Below, piece by piece: positions 1 to 5,140 of a stretch of 5,140 bases of DNA. The stretch is taken from NCBI GenBank assembly GCA_029859185.1, contig JAOUDR010000252.1:1-5140 (forward strand). The letters are read 5' to 3'. The stretch comes from Gemmatimonadota bacterium. GTDB lineage: Bacteria > Gemmatimonadota > Gemmatimonadetes > Gemmatimonadales > GWC2-71-9. The position numbers and the translations under genes are program-made. Numbering within the stretch: position 1 is the stretch's first letter; each line of letters starts with the position of its first letter. The notes below the pieces were generated by a model, which had not been told where the DNA came from, did no database searches, and saw nothing but the letters and a program-made list of their open reading frames with translations.

Positions 1-490
1 GGGCCCCGATGGCCTGGGCGCAATCTTCGATGACCGCCAGGTCATGTCGGGCGGCGAGGGCCATCAACTGTTCCATCGGTGCCATCTGCCCATACAGGTG
101 CACCGGGACGAGCGCTCGGGTGCGCGACGTGATTGCCGCGGCCACCTGCCTGACATCCAGGTTGAACGTGCCGGGATCGATGTCCACGAAGACGGGCTTC
201 CCACCCGCATTCCAGATGGCGCCCGCCGTGGCGAAGAACGTAAAGGGGGAGGTAATGACTTCGTCACCGGGCTTGACCAGCGCCTTGAGCGGGAGCAGGA
301 GCGCGTCAGTCCCGCTCGCGCAGGCAATGGCCTCGCGGGTGTGGGACAGCCCGGCTACCGCGCACTCGAGTTCGCCCACCGCGGGACCCATGATGAACTG
401 TTGAGACTCCACTGCCGCCATCAACGCGGGAACGACCTGATCGCGGATGGCGGCAAACTGTGCCTTGAGATCCAGCAACGGAACCGGCAT
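1..490 (-). CDS. DegT/DnrJ/EryC1/StrS (WbpE-like) sugar aminotransferase, 3' end outside the window
   Basis: The frame runs open from the ATG at 488-490 to the left edge, giving 163 residues, less than half of a protein that is usually 360-400 residues long. These PLP enzymes move an amino group from glutamate to a nucleotide-linked keto-sugar. The N-terminus MPVPLLDLKAQFAAI is typical. CASGTDAL (57-64) supplies Gly60 and Thr61 for the PLP phosphate. PFTFFATAG (82-90) contains the aromatic residue (probably Phe85) that stacks on PLP. FVDIDPGTFNLD (101-112), PVHLYGQMAPM (129-139) and IEDCAQAIGA (154-163) follow, with Asp156 expected to bind the PLP ring nitrogen. The catalytic lysine lies beyond the edge and cannot be checked. 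The start is certain from the sequence: an in-frame TAG directly precedes the ATG. A weak AAGAAG ribosome site sits 7 nt upstream. Its acetyltransferase neighbour suggests the WbpE reaction, making the 3-amino sugar from UDP-2-acetamido-3-keto-glucuronate. The family is broad, so the substrate comes from context only. Confidence 0.92.
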   Translation of the reverse strand, partial: MPVPLLDLKAQFAAIRDQVVPALMAAVESQQFIMGPAVGELECAVAGLSHTREAIACASGTDALLLPLKALVKPGDEVITSPFTFFATAGAIWNAGGKPVFVDIDPGTFNLDVRQVAAAITSRTRALVPVHLYGQMAPMEQLMALAARHDLAVIEDCAQAIGA

Positions 491-497
491 CTAAAAT

Positions 498-503
498 CTT
501 CTT
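498..503 (-). promoter_or_regulatory. Weak ribosome binding site of the aminotransferase gene
   Basis: The minus strand reads AAGAAG, one mismatch from AAGGAG, with a 7-nt spacer (ATTTTAG) before the ATG at 490. The last three spacer bases are an in-frame TAG, which rules out any earlier start in this frame. Confidence 0.55.
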
Positions 504-525
504 GGGTAAAGGTTTACGGCACCAA
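502..525. repeat. Short inverted repeat in the acetyltransferase-aminotransferase gap
   Basis: GTAAA (506-510) and TTTAC (513-517) form an inverted repeat around GG. Outside them TTGG (502-505) and CCAA (522-525) also pair, with a 4-nt bulge (GGCA) on one side. The stretch 491-520 is about 60% A+T, in contrast to the GC-rich genes around it. It partly overlaps the weak ribosome site of the aminotransferase. It could be an operator or an mRNA hairpin that limits initiation, or it could be chance. There is no T-tract that would make it a terminator. Confidence 0.3.
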
Positions 526-559
526 TCGGCCTTGAGCCTAATCAGCCGATGCCATGGCG

Positions 560-1129
560 TCAAACCGGATGCAAGGCACCCGCCGTCTCGCGATAGCCGG
601 AGCCGCAAGCTTCGCACCTGCCGCTCCCCGCCGTCACCGCCAGGCGCTCGCCACACTGACACATCCAGCCGACCTGCCTGGCCGGTATCCCCACCATCAG
701 CGCGAACGCCGGGACATCCCCGGTGACGACCGCGCCCGCCCCGATGAACGCATACTCGCCGAGCGTCACCCCGCAGACGATGGTTGCGTTGGCGCCAATG
801 CTCGTCCCCCGCTTCACCAGCGTGGTACGGTACTCGTGCTTCCGCGATACATGGCTCCTGGGGTTCACGACGTTCGTGAACACGCAGGAGGGTCCGCAGA
901 AGACGTCATCCTCGAGGATCACCCCCTCGTAGATCGAGACGTTGTTCTGGACCTTCACGTTGTTCCCGATGCTCGTCCCCGGCATCACGACGACATTCTG
1001 GCCGAGGCTGCATCGTTCCCCGATGACCGCACCCGGCATGACATGACAGAAGTGCCAGATCTTCGTCCCTGCGCCAATCTGCACGCCCTCATCGACGTAT
1101 GAACTCTCGTGCGCGAAGTAGTCGCCCAT
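560..1129 (-). CDS. wbpD: WbpD/WlbB-type UDP-2-acetamido-3-amino-2,3-dideoxy-glucuronate N-acetyltransferase with four-Cys tail
   Basis: Family members transfer acetyl from acetyl-CoA to the 3-amino group of UDP-2-acetamido-3-amino-2,3-dideoxy-D-glucuronate, giving the diacetamido sugar used in O-antigen-type glycans. The 189-residue protein is built of hexapeptide repeats (IGAGTK, IGERCS, IGNNVK, LEDDVF, IGANAT, LGEYAF) forming a left-handed beta-helix over about residues 11-150, which normally works as a trimer. Family wording is strong: KIWHFCHVMPGA (23-34), SLGQNV (41-46), VQNNVSIYEGV (60-70), FCGPSCVFTNVVNPRS (77-92) and GAGAVVTGDVPAFALMVGIPA (130-150). After residue 155 there is a tail with Cys157, Cys159, Cys172 and Cys175 (C-x-C-x12-C-x2-C), which looks like a small zinc ribbon. 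The start at 1129 is the first in-frame ATG and has a strong ribosome binding site. The gene lies 41 bp after murB and 69 bp before a sugar aminotransferase, which suits the preceding step of the same pathway. Other 3-amino-sugar acetyltransferases are related, so the exact substrate is inferred. Confidence 0.88.
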   Translation of the reverse strand: MGDYFAHESSYVDEGVQIGAGTKIWHFCHVMPGAVIGERCSLGQNVVVMPGTSIGNNVKVQNNVSIYEGVILEDDVFCGPSCVFTNVVNPRSHVSRKHEYRTTLVKRGTSIGANATIVCGVTLGEYAFIGAGAVVTGDVPAFALMVGIPARQVGWMCQCGERLAVTAGSGRCEACGSGYRETAGALHPV

Positions 1130-1130
1130 A

Positions 1131-1138
1131 CCCTCTCC
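1131..1138 (-). promoter_or_regulatory. Ribosome binding site of the acetyltransferase gene
   Basis: The minus strand reads GGAGAGGGTATG, with a GGAG core 5 nt before the ATG at 1129. It is the only strong Shine-Dalgarno sequence in the window and it fixes the start. It implies that this gene can be translated independently, unlike the coupled murB upstream. Confidence 0.8.
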
Positions 1139-1170
1139 ATTCGCCTCAGTCGGGACCGGGACACCCGATC

Positions 1171-2121
1171 CTAGGGATTCCCCACCAACTGCACCTCGAG
1201 CTCCAACGCGACGCCGAACTCCCGGCGCGCTTGCTCACGGACGGCATCGATGATACCCATCACGTCGGATGCCGATGCGCCCCCCAGGTTCACGATGTAG
1301 TTGGCATGCATTGGCGAAACCTCGGCCCCCCCTATCCGTAAGCCCTTGAGGCCCACCGCATCAATCAACTGGCCCGCGGTGCGCAGCTCGCGGCTCTCGG
1401 CCCCGCTTCCCTCGCTCGGAAGCGTGACCGGGCTCGCCGGATTGCGGAAGACCGATCCACAGCATGCCTCGCTGAATGGTGTGCCCGCCTTTCGCCAGCG
1501 CAGGTGATCGGCGATCTCCTCCTCCAGGCTCTGCGGATCGCCCGGCGTGAACCGCAGCTCCGCCTCGATGACCACGACCTCGCCAAGCCCGGATGCGCGA
1601 TAGCGCCACGGAATGTCGCCGGCACGCCGCTGCTCGACTTCCCCGCTCGCGTTCACGAGCGTGACGGACTGTACCACTTGCCGGAATTCCTGGCCGTGCG
1701 CGCCCGCATTCATGTACACGCCACCGCCGACCGTTCCCGGCACACCGACGAGTCGGTGCACGCCGCCTAGCCCACGGCGGGCAGACCGCCGCGCAAGCAA
1801 CGGCGTCGGCAGCCCCGCGCCAACTGTCCAGCTGTTGGCACCCTCCGTCACCTCCGCAAGCCCCTTGCCGACGTGGATGACGAGGCCGCGGAACCCTGCA
1901 TCCGCCACCAACATGTTCGACCCGAGTCCAAGGACGAGCCATGGCACTCCGTGCCGGCCGACGATCTCCACGGCTCGTTGGATGTCGCCCGGACCGTCCG
2001 GCGTGAGCATGGCGTCTGCTGGACCGCCAATGCGGTAGGTCGTGTAGGGCGCGAGCGGTTCTTCCAGGAGCAGCCGTCCCCGACACGCTCGGCGCAGTTC
2101 GGCCGTCCACGCGATGCTCAT
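1171..2121 (-). CDS. murB: UDP-N-acetylenolpyruvoylglucosamine reductase (MurB)
   Basis: MurB is the cytoplasmic FAD enzyme that uses NADPH to reduce UDP-GlcNAc-enolpyruvate to UDP-MurNAc, the second committed step of peptidoglycan synthesis. The protein has 316 residues, close to the usual 300 or so. The FAD domain shows TTYRIGGPAD (27-36), GLGSNMLVADAG (65-76) and GVPGTVGGGVYMNAGAHG (126-143). The substrate domain shows YRAS (174-177), CGSVFRNP (221-228) with Ser223 as the expected proton donor, AGQLIDAVGLKG (249-260), GGAEVSPMHANYIVN (264-278) and LELEV (306-310), whose Glu309 is the probable catalytic Glu. It looks like the shorter type II form, without the extra loop of E. coli MurB. A stretch of about 20 residues (229-248) between FRNP and AGQLID is longer than usual. 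The start at 2121 is chosen because similarity begins soon after it and it forms an ATGA overlap with carB. An in-frame ATG at 2244 would add 41 unrelated residues inside carB. No Shine-Dalgarno sequence precedes 2121, so translation probably depends on coupling to carB. Confidence 0.96.
   Translation of the reverse strand: MSIAWTAELRRACRGRLLLEEPLAPYTTYRIGGPADAMLTPDGPGDIQRAVEIVGRHGVPWLVLGLGSNMLVADAGFRGLVIHVGKGLAEVTEGANSWTVGAGLPTPLLARRSARRGLGGVHRLVGVPGTVGGGVYMNAGAHGQEFRQVVQSVTLVNASGEVEQRRAGDIPWRYRASGLGEVVVIEAELRFTPGDPQSLEEEIADHLRWRKAGTPFSEACCGSVFRNPASPVTLPSEGSGAESRELRTAGQLIDAVGLKGLRIGGAEVSPMHANYIVNLGGASASDVMGIIDAVREQARREFGVALELEVQLVGNP
2118..2121 (-). promoter_or_regulatory. ATGA stop-start overlap of carB and murB
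   Basis: On the minus strand the murB ATG (2121-2119) and the carB TGA (2120-2118) share bases as ATGA. The 20 nt before it (GGGCTCGGACTCATCGACGC) contain no good Shine-Dalgarno match. Terminating ribosomes probably restart on murB, which would tie MurB output to CarB translation. The overlap is seen directly; the coupling is inferred. Confidence 0.85.
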
Positions 2122-5100
2122 GCGTCGATGAGTCCGAGCCCCTTCTGCTTCAGCCAGCGCTCCGCCACACCCGTCATTTCGTACCACTCCTGCAAGCAGC
2201 GGACCTGCCCTTCCCGGCTTCGCAACGCCAGGATGGCATCGCACGCGGCGCTCGCCGCCGACATCGTCGTCGTGTAGGGAAGCCGGTGCTGCAACGCGGC
2301 ACGCCGCATGATGTAATCATCCCGCTGGGTGAGTTTCCCGAGCGGCGTATTCACCAACAACTGAATGGCGCCCGTGCTGATGAGGTCGACGGCGTTCGGA
2401 CGCCCTTCGTGGACCTTCGCGATCGCGCGCGCCGGCACCCCGCGCTGCGCCAGGTAGCGCGCGGTTCCCGCCGTCGCGAAGACAACGAATCCCATCTCGT
2501 GGAACCGCCTGGCAATGGGCAGGACGGTCGGCTTGTCCGAATCGTTCACGGTGACCAGGATCGCTCCAGACAGCGGGAGTGCACCGTCCGCCGCGATCTG
2601 TGCCTTGGCAAAGGCCATCCCGAAGCTGTCCGCCACCCCCATCACCTCCCCGGTTGAGCGCATCTCGGGTCCGAGCAGCGTGTCCACGTTGAGGAACTTC
2701 GCAAACGGGAACACCGCCTCCTTGACCGCCACGTAGGGCAGCTGCAACTCGTCCGGCACGCCCGCCTCGTCGAGGGTGTGGCCGACCATCACGGCCGCCG
2801 CAAGCTTGGCCAGTGGGATCCCGGTGGCTTTGCTCACGAACGGCACCGTCCGCGACCCGCGGGGATTCACTTCGAGCACGTACACCACGCCGTCCTTGAC
2901 GGCGTACTGCACGTTGATGAGCCCGACGACCCCGAGCGCCGCCGCAAACGCCCGCGTGTGAGCTCGCATGGCATCGACCGCCTCTTCGGCGATGAGGTAC
3001 GGCGGCAACACGCATGCCGAATCGCCGGAGTGGATGCCCGCATCCTCGATGTGCTGCATCACGCCACCGATGGCACAGCGCGTCCCGTCGGCAATGGCGT
3101 CCACATCGGCTTCGAACGCGTCTTCGAGGAACCGGTCGATCAACACCGGGTGTCCCGGCGCCGCCCGCATGGCCGTATCGAAGAACTTCCGCAGCGACGC
3201 CTCGTCGTACACGATCTCCATGGCGCGCCCGCCCAGCACGTACGACGGACGCACGAGCACCGGGTAGCCGATCCGCGTCGCCACGTCGGCGGCTTCGTCC
3301 ACGGTCAAGGCGGTTCCATTGGGTGGCTGCTGGACACCGAGCTCGCGAGTCAATGCCTCAAAGCGGCGACGGTCTTCCGCCGCGTCGATCGATTCTGGAC
3401 TCGTCCCCAGAATCGGAATGCCCGCCGCCTCGAGTCCCTTTGCCAGCTTGAGCGGGGTCTGGCCCCCGAGCTGCACGATCACACCCTTGGGGCGCTCGAG
3501 CCGGAGAATCTCCAGGACGTCCTCGAGCGTGAGCGGCTCGAAGTAGAGCTTATCGGACGTGTCGAAATCCGTGGAGACGGTCTCGGGGTTCGAGTTGATC
3601 ATGATCGTCTTGAACCCGAGCTCACGGAGCGCCAGCACCGCCCGGACACAGCAATAGTCGAACTCCACCCCCTGCCCGATCCGGTTGGGGCCGCTCCCGA
3701 GAATGACGACCCCCTGCTCCCCGAACGGCTCCGACTCGTTCTCTTCGTCGTAGGACGAGTAGAGGTACGGCGTGCTCGACGGAAACTCACCGGCACAGGT
3801 ATCCACCATCTTGTAGGCCGGGTGAATGCCCATCGCCCAGCGCCGCTCGCGCACCGCCGTTTCGGTCTCACCCCGCAAATCCGCGAGTTGTCGGTCGGAG
3901 AAGCCCATGCGTTTCATGTCGCGCACGAGATCCGCGCCGGGATCGGGAGCAGCACGGTAGCCTTCCTCCGCCGCCACGAGGTCCGCAAGCTGCTCCAGGA
4001 ACCAGGGATCGATCCCGGTGCGCTGCGCGATCTCCTCCACGGGGATCCCGCCGGCGATCGCTCGCTTGATCTGGAAGACCCGCTCCGGCGTGGGACGCCC
4101 AAGCGCGCCCCGGATCTCCTCGAGCTCGCCGGTTTCCAGCCGGTCGTCGTCGGGCCGGGCGCTCGACACCCAGCCGGGCCGATCGATCTCGAGCGCTCGG
4201 AGCCCCTTCTGGAAGGCCTCCTTGAAGGTGCGCCCGATGGCCATGGACTCGCCCACCGACTTCATCTGCGTCGTGAGGGTGGGGTCCGCCATCGGGAACT
4301 TCTCGAAGGCAAAGCGCGGGCACTTGACGACGACGTAGTCCAGCACCGGCTCGAACGACGCCGGCGTCGTCTTCGTGATGTCGTTGGGAAGCTCGTCCAG
4401 GGTGTATCCCACCGCGAGCTTGGCGCCGATGCGGGCGATGGGAAAGCCGGTGGCCTTGGACGCCAGGGCCGACGAGCGCGACACCCGCGGATTCATCTCG
4501 ATGACCAGCTGCTCCCCGGTGCGGGGATCGACCGCGAACTGAATGTTGCATCCGCCCGCCGCGACACCGATCTCGCGAATGATCGCGATGGACGCGTCGC
4601 GCATGCGCTGGTACTCCCGATCGGTCAGCGTCATCGCGGGCGCCACCGTGATCGAATCACCCGTATGGACGCCCATCGCGTCGAAGTTCTCGATCGAGCA
4701 GACGATCACCACGTTGTCCCGGCAATCCCGCATGACCTCCAGCTCGAATTCCTTCCACCCAAGCACCGACTGCTCGACGAGGGCGCTGTGCGTTGGGGAC
4801 AGCTCGAGCCCCCGCTCCAGGAGCAGCCGGAACTCCTCGACGTTGTAGGCGACGCCGCCACCCGTGCCGCCGAGCGTGAAGGAAGGGCGGATGATGGCCG
4901 GATACCCGGTGTCCTCCACCACCGCGAGCCCCTCATCGACCGACTCGACCATGCGGCCGCGTGGCACCGCGAGGCCGATGCGCGCCATGGCATCGGCAAA
5001 CTCCCGGCGGTCTTCCGCCATGCGGATTGCCCGCGCGTCGGCGCCGATCAACTCGACGCCATATTTCTCGAGGGTCCCGTCCTGGTGCAGCGCCATGGCC

Positions 5101-5140
5101 ACGTTGAGCGCCGTCTGCCCGCCCATGGTGGGCAGGATCG
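2118..5140 (-). CDS. carB: Carbamoyl-phosphate synthase large subunit, 5' end outside the window
   Basis: CarB makes carbamoyl phosphate from bicarbonate, two ATP and ammonia that the glutaminase subunit CarA delivers; the product feeds pyrimidine and arginine synthesis in the cytoplasm. The frame is open at the right edge, entering with ILPT before MGGQTALN, which is about residue 90 in E. coli CarB, so about 85 N-terminal residues are missing. Counting from that Met, local number plus 89 gives E. coli numbering. The first ATP-grasp half keeps Arg40, Arg80, Glu126, Gln196, Glu210 and Asn212 (PSFTLGGTGGG, EMNPRVSRSS). An oligomerisation domain follows at about 315-464. The second ATP-grasp half keeps Arg626, Glu672, Gln740 and Glu752 (PSYVLGGRAMEIVYD). 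The allosteric domain starts near 850. Its UMP/IMP residues Lys865, Thr885, Thr888, Lys904 and Asn926 match E. coli, as do ornithine-site residues Glu694, Asp702, Glu803, Tyr951 and Thr953, so UMP inhibition and ornithine activation are plausible. The C-terminus runs on about 20 residues past VRCLQEW. The stop overlaps the murB start. No frameshift is seen. Confidence 0.98.
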   Translation of the reverse strand, partial: ILPTMGGQTALNVAMALHQDGTLEKYGVELIGADARAIRMAEDRREFADAMARIGLAVPRGRMVESVDEGLAVVEDTGYPAIIRPSFTLGGTGGGVAYNVEEFRLLLERGLELSPTHSALVEQSVLGWKEFELEVMRDCRDNVVIVCSIENFDAMGVHTGDSITVAPAMTLTDREYQRMRDASIAIIREIGVAAGGCNIQFAVDPRTGEQLVIEMNPRVSRSSALASKATGFPIARIGAKLAVGYTLDELPNDITKTTPASFEPVLDYVVVKCPRFAFEKFPMADPTLTTQMKSVGESMAIGRTFKEAFQKGLRALEIDRPGWVSSARPDDDRLETGELEEIRGALGRPTPERVFQIKRAIAGGIPVEEIAQRTGIDPWFLEQLADLVAAEEGYRAAPDPGADLVRDMKRMGFSDRQLADLRGETETAVRERRWAMGIHPAYKMVDTCAGEFPSSTPYLYSSYDEENESEPFGEQGVVILGSGPNRIGQGVEFDYCCVRAVLALRELGFKTIMINSNPETVSTDFDTSDKLYFEPLTLEDVLEILRLERPKGVIVQLGGQTPLKLAKGLEAAGIPILGTSPESIDAAEDRRRFEALTRELGVQQPPNGTALTVDEAADVATRIGYPVLVRPSYVLGGRAMEIVYDEASLRKFFDTAMRAAPGHPVLIDRFLEDAFEADVDAIADGTRCAIGGVMQHIEDAGIHSGDSACVLPPYLIAEEAVDAMRAHTRAFAAALGVVGLINVQYAVKDGVVYVLEVNPRGSRTVPFVSKATGIPLAKLAAAVMVGHTLDEAGVPDELQLPYVAVKEAVFPFAKFLNVDTLLGPEMRSTGEVMGVADSFGMAFAKAQIAADGALPLSGAILVTVNDSDKPTVLPIARRFHEMGFVVFATAGTARYLAQRGVPARAIAKVHEGRPNAVDLISTGAIQLLVNTPLGKLTQRDDYIMRRAALQHRLPYTTTMSAASAACDAILALRSREGQVRCLQEWYEMTGVAERWLKQKGLGLIDA

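Noticed and set aside
44..535. A 163-codon plus-strand open frame over the aminotransferase.
   Set aside because: It is antisense to a convincing conserved protein frame, has no family resemblance, and is the kind of shadow that GC-rich codon bias creates.
491..545. A sigma70-type promoter for the aminotransferase in the AT-rich gap.
   Set aside because: The best pair (TTGGTG and ATTTTA on the minus strand) has a spacer of about 22 nt, and the second box abuts the start codon, so it does not make a credible promoter.
525..550. ATCGGC/GCCGAT hairpin considered as a terminator after the acetyltransferase gene.
   Set aside because: It is a 6-bp stem with a 14-nt loop, and no run of T follows directly in the direction of transcription. 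It is noted only as part of the gap structure.
1150..1168. Inverted repeat TCGGG/CCCGA, with an alternative CGGG-ACA-CCCG hairpin, just after the murB stop, considered as a terminator.
   Set aside because: The stems are only 4-5 bp and no T-tract follows on the minus strand. The next gene starts about 20 bp further on with its own ribosome site, so read-through is more likely.
1361..2110. A 249-codon open frame on the minus strand inside murB.
   Set aside because: It lies out of frame within murB, is rich in Arg and Ala as expected for a shifted frame in GC-rich DNA, and shows no recognisable domain. The similar long frames inside carB, on either strand, were dropped for the same reasons.
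2122..2244. A longer MurB with 41 extra N-terminal residues, starting at an ATG at 2244.
   Set aside because: The extra part lies wholly within the conserved CarB C-terminal coding region, has no MurB-like content, and the ATGA overlap at 2121 is a much better start.
2700..4950. Repeated motifs in carB (PSF/PSY-x-LGG and E-x-NPR-x-SR) considered as a DNA repeat or duplication in the assembly.
   Set aside because: They are the normal ancient internal duplication of the two ATP-grasp halves of CarB and are well diverged from each other.

Overview
The window is about 98% coding, and all of the coding is on the minus strand. Four genes lie head to tail, so transcription runs from high to low coordinates: carB (cut by the right edge), murB, a WbpD/WlbB-type sugar N-acetyltransferase, and a DegT/DnrJ/EryC1-type sugar aminotransferase (cut by the left edge). 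The only gaps are 41 bp (1130-1170) and 69 bp (491-559), and carB and murB overlap by 4 bp. I found no plus-strand gene, tRNA, rRNA, CRISPR array, mobile element or convincing terminator. The layout looks like one operon or the middle of a longer one.

The DNA is GC-rich, which explains the many long spurious frames antisense to the genes. A carB and murB core followed by genes for diacetamido-uronic acid synthesis suggests a Gram-negative-type bacterium with surface polysaccharide. The wording of the CarB C-terminal region recalls Gemmatimonadota or a similar GC-rich phylum. That placement is an impression from memory, not a demonstrated assignment.

Region by region: 2118-5140 encodes the large subunit of carbamoyl-phosphate synthase without roughly its first 85 residues. 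It has both ATP-grasp halves, the oligomerisation domain and the allosteric domain, and the known E. coli ligand residues are intact. 1171-2121 encodes MurB, the FAD reductase that makes UDP-MurNAc, starting inside the carB stop codon (ATGA). 560-1129 encodes a left-handed beta-helix acetyltransferase with a four-cysteine tail. 1-490 encodes the first 163 residues of a PLP-dependent sugar aminotransferase.

A metabolic thread joins the genes by inference. CarB feeds UMP/UTP synthesis (and arginine), MurB acts on a UDP-GlcNAc derivative, and the last two genes fit the aminotransferase and acetyltransferase steps that convert a UDP-GlcNAc-derived 3-keto-uronate to UDP-2,3-diacetamido-2,3-dideoxy-glucuronate. 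The dehydrogenase, epimerase and glycosyltransferases of that pathway would be expected beyond the left edge. The individual genes are known families. What merits a second look is the carB-murB coupling, the linkage to the glycan genes, and some local variations in the proteins. I see no evidence for an undescribed system here.
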